Of a DNA stretch of 64,000 nt, positions 1 to 8,959 are shown one piece after another. The notes under the pieces are model-generated. The model was not told the DNA's origin, searched no databases, and saw only the letters and a program-made list of their open reading frames with translations. Source of the stretch: Diplodia intermedia. Its lineage: Eukaryota; Ascomycota; Dothideomycetes; Botryosphaeriales; Botryosphaeriaceae. The DNA is taken from NCBI GenBank assembly GCA_021495925.1, contig JAKEKT010000022.1, positions 62,001 to 126,000 on the forward strand. The letters are read 5' to 3'. Every line of letters starts with the position of its first letter. The stretch's first letter is position 1. The translations under genes were made by a program, and so were the position numbers.

Positions 1-1775
1 CAACGGTCGCCACCGGCATCGCAGTTTACTCCGTGCCACGCATCTCGATTTCGCATCCGCAGTGAACATGGGAGCCCACAAACAGCCCAGAAGCGACTAC
101 CGTCATCCAATTTTCTCCCACTTCTCAGTTCGGCGGGAGCCGGAAATTGCCTGCAGGCGACGGCGGAAGCGGTCTTCATCGCCGTTCGCATCTCACACAG
201 CCTCGCCACACTTTCGCCCTGGACCCTCTCTGCTTTTCGCTGCCTCCCCGGCCTGCATACATTCAAGGCCTACCGCGATCTTACGGAATCAACAACCGCA
301 TCGTTGGTGCAGGCGGAAACCAGCCTCGTCGATGGCGGGGGCGGGATTCGGCACCGTCCGCGTCCCACACACCGACGCCACACTTTTGAGCTGGATCCTC
401 CCTAGTTGTTTATGCTTCCACGACCTGCGACAGCTTTCCCCTGGTGGTGATGATACGGCTAGGCTGGCAAGTATAAAAGAATGACGAACGGGATACGACA
501 TGCCCCCCTTTTGCCACCCGTTGGGAGGGGGCAACCAGCAGCCCCCTCTGCTGCTCTCCGCCGCGGGATCTCGATCCACCCAACCATGCCTACCCCGCCA
601 CGACTCCGACCTGCGCCTGTCGCTGTCTCGCGACCGTCCACACTCCGCTGCCTTACATCCTACACGACTTTGAGAGGAAGCTCGATCTGCCGTGGACTGC
701 CCGCACGCACACATACCCCTCGAATTATCAAACGAGGCATTCTCCCTCAGATGACAGTCATTGTGGTTCGTCTCGATTATCCTCAGCATGCAAGCGAGAA
801 AGAAATACATAAGGCAGCTTGGAGAAAGGGGGCTTAGTTGAAGCATGGGACAGGCGCGATGGAGGGCCGCTGTCGACATCCAACGGACCCTTCATCGGTC
901 TCTTTGTTCTCGAAAGTCCGGTGCTACATCGCTGTAGCGTTCCGTCGTGCTCAACATTCGAGGTGGCGAAGGTAGGCCATTAAGTATGAGCTACCTCTGA
1001 CCTCTTTTGTCTCCCACTGTTTGCCTACTTGACCGACTTTACCGGCTCTTCCTTCCCTCCCGCCCTCTCTTCGTCACAATCACTCCTTCATCATACTCTT
1101 CCCTTCCCTTCTTACTTCCCCTTTCGACATTATGATTTGTATACGTACCCTAGGCACGGCGAGCATGACGTGCCCCGCTGTCTCGCATACTGCTTCACGA
1201 CTGCTTCACGCCATGCTTGTGCTCCAGAGCGGCATCATCCGATAATTCTCATCGTAGCTAATCGGAGTCATTCAAGCTTCGTTTGAGCAAATAAGTAAAG
1301 CTTTCAGCACTGGTAAGTATGTAGTGAAACTAAAGCTCACTAATATGAGGTAAGTTGATGCGACGGAGCTTAGTCCGAGCCTGTTCATTCGTTCCTTCGA
1401 CTCCGCCGATCACCTGAATGTAGAAAGAATATACGAATCCCAGTAATCGAGAGTCCTGGCCACTTGTAAACATGGGAGTGAATCGGGCATGTAAAAGACA
1501 AACCACTATCGCTGGACCTGACGATCCACAGTGTGAAGAACCATTTGTGAGGTAGACGAATAGAATCCAGTGCCCATCACCACGCATCGCAACAACAAGC
1601 GCACTCGTATGGAAGGGTCGAGCGTGCATGATGATTTTTTTTTATCACTTACGGGTCTACCCACCACCCACAAAACACACACCTCAGAAAGCCTTTAGGG
1701 ATATCTCTCTCTCCTCTCTCTCTACCAGCCGACGAAAGACTTGCAATGCCGCTCATGCCCATTCCAATGTGCATC
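1..1775. other. Intergenic region at the left edge, no supported gene
   Basis: No open frame here resembles a protein family, and the frames that exist overlap on both strands. Two related 42-nt segments, 187-228 and 359-400, match at about 33 positions and sit 172 bp apart, which looks like an old direct duplication. A pyrimidine-rich CT tract lies at about 1704-1730. The 3' end of the gene at 1776-4090 abuts the right side, so its 3' UTR probably lies here. Confidence 0.5.
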
Positions 1776-4090
1776 TCATCTACCAATCGCTCCACCACTT
1801 CCAGTTTCATGCTGCTGCTGCTGCTGCTGCTGCTCGTAAACCACGAATGGCACATCCTCATCCTCATCTTCCTCTTCCTCTGTCCTTCCCTCCCACTCGT
1901 CCCTGACCTGGACGCTCCCGTCCAGCTTCTTGTACCGCACTTCCCACCGCAGCCCGCGCCACGCGCGGGCGGCGGCGCCGACGTTGGCCTTGACGCCGAA
2001 GGTGGGGACGGCGATGACGATGTCTTCGTCGTTGCCGTTGACGGCATTGTTGACGCCGCCGCCTGCTGAGGATGATGATGCCGTTGCCGCTGGCGCTGGC
2101 GCTGCTGCCTCATGCCCCTCGGGTCCCTCCCTCTCCCCCTCCCCCTCCCCCTCCCCCTCCCCCTCCTCAATCTCACCGTTGTCGTTGTCCTCGGTCAAGA
2201 AGGGGGAGAGGGAGGATGCCGGGGCGACGATGACGGGCAGCACGAAGCGCGCCTTGCTGCGGGCGGCGTCGGTGCGCAGGGCCTCGAAGCGGGCGCGCAT
2301 GGGGCCGGCGAGGGCGGCGCGGAGGGGCTTGAGGTCGGCGTGGCGGAAGGGGCGGACGGTGAGGGGGTGGGTGGGCGAGGGGTTGTGGACGCGCAGCCAC
2401 CAGCGGCCGTCGTAGAGGGTGAAGGGGGATTCGAACGAGGACGGTGATGTCGGTGTTGCGTCATCATGGGGCGGCCTGCGGTCTGCGTCGTTGACTTCGT
2501 TCGGGTTGTCCGCCTCCTCCCCCCCGGGTAAGAAGGGGATGTCGTCGTCCTTGTCGTCGTCGTCGCGGCCGGTGGTGGTGGTGGTGGGAGGGAGGGAGGT
2601 TAACGATGGAGAAGGGGTCTTTGGTGGTATGACGAAGGTGGGCTCCTCGCCGCGGGTGTAGGGCTGCCGGCTCAGCATCCAGGTGTAGTAGGGGAAGGAG
2701 GTGTCGGGGGTCTGGACGCGCTCAAAGAGCACGCCGGCGGCGGTGAAGGACGAGGGCACGCTGCCGGTCACGTACTCCAAGGGATTGGCGAGGTAGAGGC
2801 GTGGGAAGAAGTAGCGCACTGCCGTGTCGAGCGATGAGAGGTCGACCATCTCGCGCGGCGAGACGAGGTTGGCCAGCCGCCGGATCAGCATTGTGGCGAT
2901 GGCCTTGTTCTCCTCCCTGTCCACGATCCAGAGCTCGGGATGGAGAGAACGCTTGCCGCTGGCAGAGAAGTCGCCATAGCCTCGCGGGGGTTTAAAGATA
3001 GTGGGGGGGTAGAAGTTGCGCGCGAAGCGGACGGCGAGCTCGCCGGAGCGGAGGTCCAATACGGCATCGAGGTTCTTCATGAGGATGTCGACTTCTTTCT
3101 CGCGGGCCTGGATCTTCTCCGCTGTGCGCTGCGTCAGCTGCAGCAGGGCCGGCTTGCTGATGGCTGCGGGCAGGCGGTGGTTTTGATACACATGCCTGAC
3201 GGCGTTCCGCATGGTCAAGGTTGGGTCCTTGTTGGTTTCGTCCTCGACCCACGGGGTGCCTGAAGCTTCGCACGTCGCCGTCAGCCTGTCTTTGCTGAAT
3301 GGAAGCAGAGGCCGTAGCACCTGAACGCCCCAGAACTCGATGCCGACGGCGTTCCGAGTTTCGGCGGGGGATGGAGGCTCGTCGTTTGTCAACCACTCAG
3401 CATGGCTTTGATGGACACCATGCATGCCGAAACACTCTGGGATATCGCCGGCAGCTCTCATGCCGCGCAGTCCGATGCCTCTGTGGCCATCAATGAGCCG
3501 CATCATCACGGTCTCTGCCTGGTCATCACTGTGGTGGGCAAGGAGGAGGGACTCGATCCCGTGATCACGGCAAGCTTGACCGAGCAGGCGGAAGCGGAAT
3601 CTTCGTGCAAGAGTCTCCAGATTGGTGAGCGACTTTGTATTTGTTCCTTCGGGCCATTGCACCTGAAGAACCTCGGCGGCTATGCCCAGCCTGTAGAGAT
3701 TCTCGCGAACCTCCCACGCTTCTTCGCTGCTGCCGCTGCGGAGCTGATGGTCGACGATGAAGGCTGTGAAGACATCGGTGTCGTCGTCGTCGGAAACCTC
3801 GCCCGAGAGATCGGCACACAGGGTCGCGAGGGCCATGGAATCCACGCCTCCGCTGACGGCCAGGCCTGGGTGGTAGTCAGTACCGTGGATCGCGTCTTTC
3901 TGATGGGACGATGCAGGTGAAGCGACGAACGGGGCAAGGTGGAATTACTGCGTCATCCTGGAGCTTGCGACTCACCCAGGCGCGGGCTCCGGACGCGGAC
4001 GCGAGGAAGCCATATGGAAGCTAGAGACTCGCGGAACTCGGCAACGCTGATGGGCAATGCAGCAAGCAGGCGGCTCGTTGGAGCGAACAT
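1776..4090 (-). CDS. tilS: tRNA(Ile)-lysidine synthetase (TilS-like PP-loop ATPase), probably mitochondrial
   Basis: Two exons (4090-3976, 3865-1776) give 734 aa. The intron ends with a TACTGAC branch point and CCCAG. Splicing joins RLG to LAVSGGVDSMALA, restoring the PP-loop SGGVDS at residues 43-48. Downstream LLLAHHSDDQAETVMMRL is the family's second signature. TilS enzymes use ATP to attach lysine to C34 of tRNA-Ile(CAU) so that it reads AUA. Filamentous fungi decode mitochondrial AUA as Ile, so a mitochondrial role is inferred; the N-terminus MFAPTSRLLAALPISVAEFR is compatible with a weak targeting signal. Bacterial TilS has about 430 aa; the extra length is mostly low-complexity C-terminal sequence: acidic runs, a Glu-Gly repeat and a terminal polyGln. 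A shared 298-bp promoter separates it from hsp10. Family assignment is firm; the start is inferred from frame. Confidence 0.85.
1811..1834. repeat. CTG/CAG microsatellite encoding polyGln
   Basis: About eight CTG units on the plus strand encode a Gln run near the C-terminus of the TilS-like protein on the minus strand. Confidence 0.9.
2129..2167. repeat. CCCCCT hexanucleotide repeat encoding Glu-Gly
   Basis: Five to six copies of a C5T unit lie inside the TilS-like gene and encode alternating Glu and Gly on the minus strand. Length changes of whole units keep the frame. Confidence 0.85.
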
Positions 4091-4388
4091 CACATCGCGG
4101 GTCGCGAGTGTGCAGAGGGTGGAGGTGGCTATCGGGCCGGCGGCGTATCACGGCACACGGGGCGGGCGGTGGAGGAGCATGGAGTGGTGTCGCGCTTCCG
4201 AGGTCTGGCTGTCTGGCCGTCGCGGGCCCGGCGCAGCTTCACCAGCGCACGGACGCCGCTTCTTCGAGAAGACTTTGGAACTTTTGGCGCCCTCTTCTTC
4301 ACCACGCCCGCCTCTCTCCGTCCGCTCTTCTCCAGTTCTCCTCGCTCGCTCTCCCAGCACCTCGTCCGTCCCGCCAATCCCCGCCACA
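4091..4388. promoter_or_regulatory. Bidirectional tilS/hsp10 promoter with heat-shock-like element
   Basis: This 298-bp spacer separates two divergent start codons. At 4262-4271 the sequence cTTCgaGAAg forms two perfect, inverted nGAAn units, the core of a heat-shock element, followed by an imperfect third unit. A second TTC at 4260-4262 directly precedes it. The element lies about 120 bp upstream of the hsp10 ATG, a sensible position for Hsf1 control of a chaperonin gene. Hsf1 binding is inferred. Confidence 0.5.
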
Positions 4389-4879
4389 ATGGTACGTCTT
4401 CCCTGCCCCGCGCCGCCGCAGGCCCTGCCCGGCTGATCACCTCTGCGAACAGTCGACCGCGATCAAGTCCGTCAAGGCCATTGCCCCCCTCCTCGACCGC
4501 ATCCTGGTCCAGCGGATAAAGGCCGAGGCCAAGACTGCCTCCGGCATCTTCCTCCCCGAGAGCTCCGTCAAGGAGCTGAACGAGGCCAAGGTCCTGGCCG
4601 TCGGCCCCGGCGCCTTCGACAAGGACGGCAAGAGGATAACCCCCAGCCTCGCCCCCGGCGACAAGGTCCTCATCCCCCAGGTTCGTTGGCACCCTCGCAG
4701 TCCCCACAACCACAGCGCGCGGGTCTGACGCGTCGTGCAGTACGGTGGCACCCCCATCAAGGTCCAGGAGGACGACTACTCCCTCTTCAGGGAGTCTGAG
4801 TACGTATACCCGTCGCAGCACCCCCACCCTCGCTCTGATTCTGACTTGCGGTAGGATCCTGGCCAAGCTCAACGAGTAA
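4389..4879 (+). CDS. hsp10: Mitochondrial 10-kDa chaperonin Hsp10 (GroES/Cpn10)
   Basis: Four exons (4389-4391, 4453-4680, 4741-4799, 4855-4879) encode 104 aa, the usual Cpn10 length. The first coding exon is only the ATG, followed by an intron, so the protein begins M|STAIKSVKAIAPLLDRILVQ. The GroES fold is recognisable from PLLDRILVQR, the mobile-loop segment around GIFLPESS, VLAVGPGAFD, PGDKVLIPQYGG and the C-terminal ESEILAKLNE. Hsp10 caps the Hsp60 cage in the mitochondrial matrix. A heat-shock-like element lies about 120 bp upstream, and the divergent neighbour is also probably mitochondrial. All exon junctions restore the conserved frame. Confidence 0.95.
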
Positions 4880-5261
4880 ATCTGGCCGTCTTTGTACTTT
4901 TCCATGTAATACATAAAAAAATACCTCGAGACGTTCAATTGGTGGCCCGGCGTTTGGCAATCCTGCAGCATACCGAAGCGTCTGCATTCGACCCGTGTAC
5001 TTTATGCTTTACGAACATATCTCCGCTCTACAATCTATCTTGACCTTGAAGCACAATACTAAATCCTACGCCCCGACCTTGCGACAAGTCTGCAGCCTTC
5101 GACAGCGTTATGACTGCAGTTGCGGCTGCCATACCTCACCCGGCTGGATCACCATGTGTCTAGAAGCCCTCGGCTTGTGCTACGCAATTGCTCTGTAATT
5201 CGATGAAACCATTGCTGGCACATGCCTACTGATACAAAGTCCATCCTACGTCTTTACCACA
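4880..5261. other. Convergent 3' spacer
   Basis: This is AT-richer sequence between the ends of hsp10 (+) and the carrier gene (-). It presumably holds both 3' UTRs and polyadenylation signals. No gene is seen. Confidence 0.6.
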
Positions 5262-6255
5262 TTAGTCCGCTCCACCAAGAGAATTGATCGCCCATTGGTA
5301 GCTTCCCAAGAATATCGCGCCACCCGTGCTAATCCAGAACACCCTCGGGCCAATTCCAGCGAAGAACGTCATTGGCCCGCTCTCCCTCAGTATTGACGTC
5401 AGCAACGGCACCACCTTCTGTCGCTGCGTCGACAGCATCAAGCGTGTCTTGAGCACATCGAGCGGCGTCGTGACACCGGCAGCCACAGCGCCCGCAACGG
5501 AGCCGAAGGCGGCGCCCTCGAAGGCGGAGACGCTGTCCTTGCCATTGGTCCTCCGGCTCCACTCCTTCATGCCCTCCCACAGCGGGAATTGGATGACGGT
5601 GAAGGGCACCTCGCGCATAATGGTGATGCCCCAGCCGCGGTAGAGCTCGCGCCAGACGTGCGCGAGGCCATGCGCCTGGCGCTGGGCCAGGATGTGCTGC
5701 AGGGCGGCCGCCGACGACGGGTGCTGCGACGCCTGGGCGCGCTGCTTGACCACCTCGGTGGGCACGCGCACCGCGCACGCGGCCACCTCGCCCAGGCTCG
5801 CGGCGGCCATGTGGCTGAGCGGCTCGCTCCAGCTACTCTGCGCCGTGGCGGGCGGCGTTATCTTGGTGCCATCGGCCGTGTATTGGGAGAGTGGGCGGTT
5901 GCGATTCGAGAGGGCGCGCTTGACGCTGTCGTAGGTGACGAAGAAGAGGGCGGCGCCCGGCGCAGAGCCGACGACGGCGGAGCCGATGCCGCGGTAGATG
6001 CCGCGGAAGCCGCCCGAGGCGATGAAGCCCTCGCTGGCTTGCAGGCGCGTCTTGAGCGTGTCGAGCGGGAAGAGCGAGAGGTCGACGGTGGTGCCGGCCA
6101 CAGCTCCGGCCTGGAGGGGTTGGATCACAAGAAAAGCGTCAGGGTGGGGTCATTGAGGCAGGCAGGTGGGAACCAGCGACCAGGAGGCAGATGGAGAGAG
6201 CAATTACCAGCAGAGAGCGCACGAAGGGCGACTCGACGCGCTTGGAGGAGGACAT
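5262..6255 (-). CDS. pet8: Mitochondrial S-adenosylmethionine carrier (Pet8/SAMC)
   Basis: Two exons (6255-6208, 6110-5262) encode 298 aa. The three carrier repeats each carry the PX[DE]XX[KR] signature: PLDTLKTRLQ, PTEVVKQRAQ and PLDVLKTRLM. The order of motifs (AGAVAGTTVDLSLFPLDTLK, YRGIGSAVVGSAPGAALFF, CAVRVPTEVVKQRAQ) matches the SAM-carrier branch of SLC25, which exchanges cytosolic SAM for matrix S-adenosylhomocysteine across the inner membrane. The first intron falls after residue 16 (SLL|AGAV), and splicing replaces an otherwise poor N-terminus. It is transcribed away from the WD40 gene across a 188-bp shared promoter that holds a palindromic element. The SAM assignment rests on family resemblance and substrate transport is not shown. 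Confidence 0.88.
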
Positions 6256-6327
6256 TGGGCGTTGCGGGAGTCAGCGCGTCTGCGCCGGCATCGCAGCTCG
6301 CGACATTTGTTGGACCCTCCATCGGAC

Positions 6328-6343
6328 CCCGCTTATCGATAAG
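6328..6343. promoter_or_regulatory. Palindromic element CCCGCTTATCGATAAG in a bidirectional promoter
   Basis: The core CTTATCGATAAG (6332-6343) is a perfect 12-bp palindrome made of two abutting inverted GATA sites. It lies about 75 bp upstream of the SAM-carrier ATG and about 100 bp upstream of the WD40 ATG. The same 16-mer recurs at 18840-18855 between rfa2 and dbp10. Confidence 0.5.
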
Positions 6344-6443
6344 GCCCCGCGCGTCATCCTGGCGCCTAGGTAAGCTTTCGCGCCAACGCGTCCCGCTCCG
6401 CCCTCTGCACCATCTTCATTGCACCGAGGTCGTGTCACCAACC

Positions 6444-7980
6444 ATGGCGGAGCAGGATCCTGATCCGCGCAGCATGATGCCGCCCAATGCTCACCCTGAA
6501 GTCAACTCTGCCGCCATAATGCTCGGCGCCGCAGAGGATGCCGACTCAAGCATGCCGGTTGCGACACAAGTCAAGTTATTGGAGCACATCAGCACTGCCA
6601 GAGGCTGTTCCGAATACAAGCTTACTGACCCTCACAGCTACATTAGTAGCCATCCGCAGCTGGTTGAATCGTGTGCTCCTTACCCTTTCCGCAGTGGACC
6701 CAATTTCAGGGCATACCATGCCCAGAAGAGTGCAGCGTGGTCTCCCGATGGCAAGTGCATTCTACAGCTGGGCGAAGACAAATGCCTGAGAGCCCACGCG
6801 GTATTTCGTAAGTTTGTTTGGCCACTTCTGTACGGATGTCTGGATAACCTATCAAAAGCGCAGCAGCCCCTATCCCATCTGATTGGCGTTCACGAAGCAC
6901 CTGAGACCATCGGCGCCTTCGCTGCCTCTCCGTACTTTAATTGCGACGAGCCAGAGTCCATGCTGGTACTCGCGTCTGTCAAAGAAGAACCGATCCGCCT
7001 CTTTAACGTCAACAATCCAGGCGCGAAGTTGCACGCTTCATATCACGTTCTATACGAGACAGATGACGTGATGCACGTCACGGTGGACTGTATCAAGTTC
7101 TTGCCGGACACAGTTCATTTCCTCGCCGCCGGCGACAATTGCCTGGCCCTCTTTGATATCACGAGGTATGATGCAAAGCCAGTGGTACAGCTTTACACCC
7201 ACAACAAGTATAGAAAGAAGAACAGGCTCAATCCCCTCGCTCTTGGCGGCAGGATTTCGACCGTTGACTACCGTGACGACGGACTGCTCGCCGTCGGCTC
7301 CTGGGCTAGCAGGATAGGCTTCTACGACGACTTTGGCAAGGGCGAGGTCCTGGCAATCGACCAAATGTCCGACACGCGCGGTCCTGGCTTTGCCGATGGC
7401 ATTCAGACTGTGCGGTGGAGCCCCGACGGCAACTACCTCTACGTAGCCGAGCCGAATACGGACTTCATCACCATCTTGGATGTGCGCATGGCTGGTCGCA
7501 AGGTCACCTTCCTTACCGGACGCAATGCCTGGTCGAAGCAGAGGCATGGCTTCGACCTTGTCTTCGATGACAATGGCCACCACGTTATTGCCGGTGGTAG
7601 CGATGGCGCCGTGCGCGTTTGGCACAATCCCACTAGGCGGTCCGAGGGAAACACGGGACCCAGTATCGAGTGGCAGGCTCATGACGGTATTGTTTCCATG
7701 CTCTAAATCCCTCGGTTCCGGTTTAGTCCGTGCTCACCTTGATTTAGATCACATAGCGGCCGTGGCCGTCAACCCCAGGTGGGCCGACGTCGTGGCCACG
7801 ACGGCCGGATCTCGTCACTTCCCGGTCGAAGAGGATTACGACACCAGTGATAGCTCGGACGCGGATGAAGACTCGGTCACGGTCGACAACAGCAGCGAGG
7901 TAGAGCCGCGCCGTAATGGTGGTGCGAACGAGCTGAACGCTCCTGTGCCCGACGGCTGGATGAAGATCTGGCGCTGCTAG
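6444..7980 (+). CDS. WD40 protein of the WRAP53/TCAB1 (Swt21-like) family
   Basis: Proposed exons 6444-6807, 6859-7686 and 7748-7980 give 474 aa. The Met at 6444 (MAEQDPDPRSMMPP) follows a CAACC context. The WD-type blades include SAAWSPDGKCILQLGEDKCL, IKFLPDTVHFLAAGDNCLAL, ISTVDYRDDGLLAVGSWASR, TVRWSPDGNYLYVAEPN and GHHVIAGGSDGAVRVW. Blade order and the segment SSHPQLVESCAPYPFRSG resemble WRAP53/TCAB1, which in animals binds CAB-box RNAs and telomerase RNA; the yeast relative Swt21 is linked to splicing. The first intron is 51 nt and stop-free, so unspliced readthrough would also stay in frame; the second is required to reach the last exon. The acidic Asp/Ser tail near the end is typical of nuclear proteins. 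RNA-binding function is inferred. Confidence 0.8.
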
Positions 7981-8068
7981 ATGCGGGCGGCAGGCGTTTG
8001 TGGCGAGCGAGTCCTTGCACGTCAAGGACGGGAGGAGAGTAAGACATTTGAGATTGGATCAATATCTA

Positions 8069-8161
8069 CTCCGATCGGAGTCTATCACTTCTTCTCAACT
8101 TCTTGTTTGCCTCATTGTTACTCGGCGTGTCCATCGATGCCGCTTTGACATGTCTCTTCCG
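8069..8161 (-). repeat. Inverted repeat, left arm, with RIP-like divergence
   Basis: The reverse complement of this segment aligns without gaps to 10057-10149. Of 93 positions I count 24 differences, all transitions and no transversions: about 17 C-to-T or G-to-A changes read from this copy to the other, and 7 in the other direction. Weaker similarity continues about 20-30 bp inward. This arm keeps an open frame ending SNNEANKKLRRSDRLRSE-stop. Confidence 0.85.
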
Positions 8162-8562
8162 CTGTAGCTGCCGTACCTGGTGATGCTGGTCGCTCGCGGG
8201 TAGGGCGAACGGAGTGGTGGTTGAATCGGCAGCGCCCTGCCCTCGAGCGCCAACCAACCCAGTAAAGCATGGGGCTTCTACAATGGGCGTTTACAATGGG
8301 CGGGCTTCCAATGACTTCCGAGGGGATACACGCTCGCCCTACACCTAGGTACCGGTGAGCAGCCCAGTGGAAGCCCATACTAACGTCGAATCGGAGTAAA
8401 ACACCAAGAAAATCTCACGATGGTGGCCCGTGTATAATCTTGCCTATCAACCGCCGCCTACCTCACCGTCCTCGACTGCCCTAGCAACGTGTCTGCCGCC
8501 GCCTGCCTTATCGTCCTCGACTACTCCGACGGCGCGCCTGCCGCCGTCTGCAGCCGCCTGCC

Positions 8563-8745
8563 TCAACGGCCAGGGCGACGCACATACCGCCGCCTGCCAT
8601 CTCCTGCCGTTCTCAACGACCGCGAAGGCCGGGCGACGCGCTTACTACGTACCGCCTACCTACCGCCGCCTGCCATCTCCCCCCATCCTCAACGACCGCG
8701 AAGGCCGGGGCGATGCGCTCACTACCGCCACCAGCCTTCTCTATC
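8563..8745. repeat. Tandem repeat of 76 bp
   Basis: The segment CTCAACGACCGCGAAGGCCG begins at 8612 and again at 8688. ACCGCCGCCTGCCATCTCC also recurs. A more degenerate copy precedes 8612. The unit is C-rich and contains no gene that I can support. Confidence 0.75.
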
Positions 8746-8784
8746 CGGCAAGAAGCGAGCGACTCGTTAGCGAACGACACTAAG

Positions 8785-8834
8785 GTGAGACTCGTGCCAC
8801 AGCAAAAGCAGGCCTTAACTAACATTCATGGCAG
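8785..8834 (+). other. Intron-like 50-mer, copy 1
   Basis: The segment begins GTGAGA, has CTAAC 13 nt before its end and ends GGCAG, so it has all three splice signals. It is 40/50 identical to 8892-8941, 107 bp downstream. If spliced, it is a 5' UTR intron of the zinc-finger gene. Confidence 0.5.
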
Positions 8835-8891
8835 CAGTAGGGAGCATCCCACAGGCGCCGTGCACAGGCGCCGTCGACAGACGCCGGCAAG

Positions 8892-8941
8892 GTAAGATTC
8901 GTGTCCCAGTACAAGCAGGCCTCAGCTAACATTCATACCAG
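8892..8941 (+). other. Intron-like 50-mer, copy 2
   Basis: It begins GTAAGA, carries GCTAAC and ends ACCAG, 18 nt before the zinc-finger ATG. Equal length and 80% identity to the copy at 8785-8834 suggest duplication of an intron. Confidence 0.55.
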
Positions 8942-8959
8942 CGGCGACATCCCGACAAT

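Larger units (their letters stand above)
7981..8959. other. Repeat-rich spacer upstream of the zinc-finger gene
   Basis: No complete gene is seen. The spacer contains the left arm of an inverted repeat (8069-8161), a small direct repeat of ACAATGGGCG near 8280-8297, a tandem 76-bp repeat and two intron-like 50-mers. On the minus strand a short frame ending at 8066 (last residues SNNEANKKLRRSDRLRSE, then TAG) may be the 3' remnant of a gene whose end was duplicated. Confidence 0.6.

Noticed and set aside
289..879. 196-codon minus-strand frame
   Set aside because: No recognisable motif and equally long frames on the other strand.
5589..6443. In-frame extension upstream of the WD40 gene through the antisense of the SAM carrier
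   Set aside because: It reads the carrier gene antisense; the Met at 6444 fits the family and the shared promoter.
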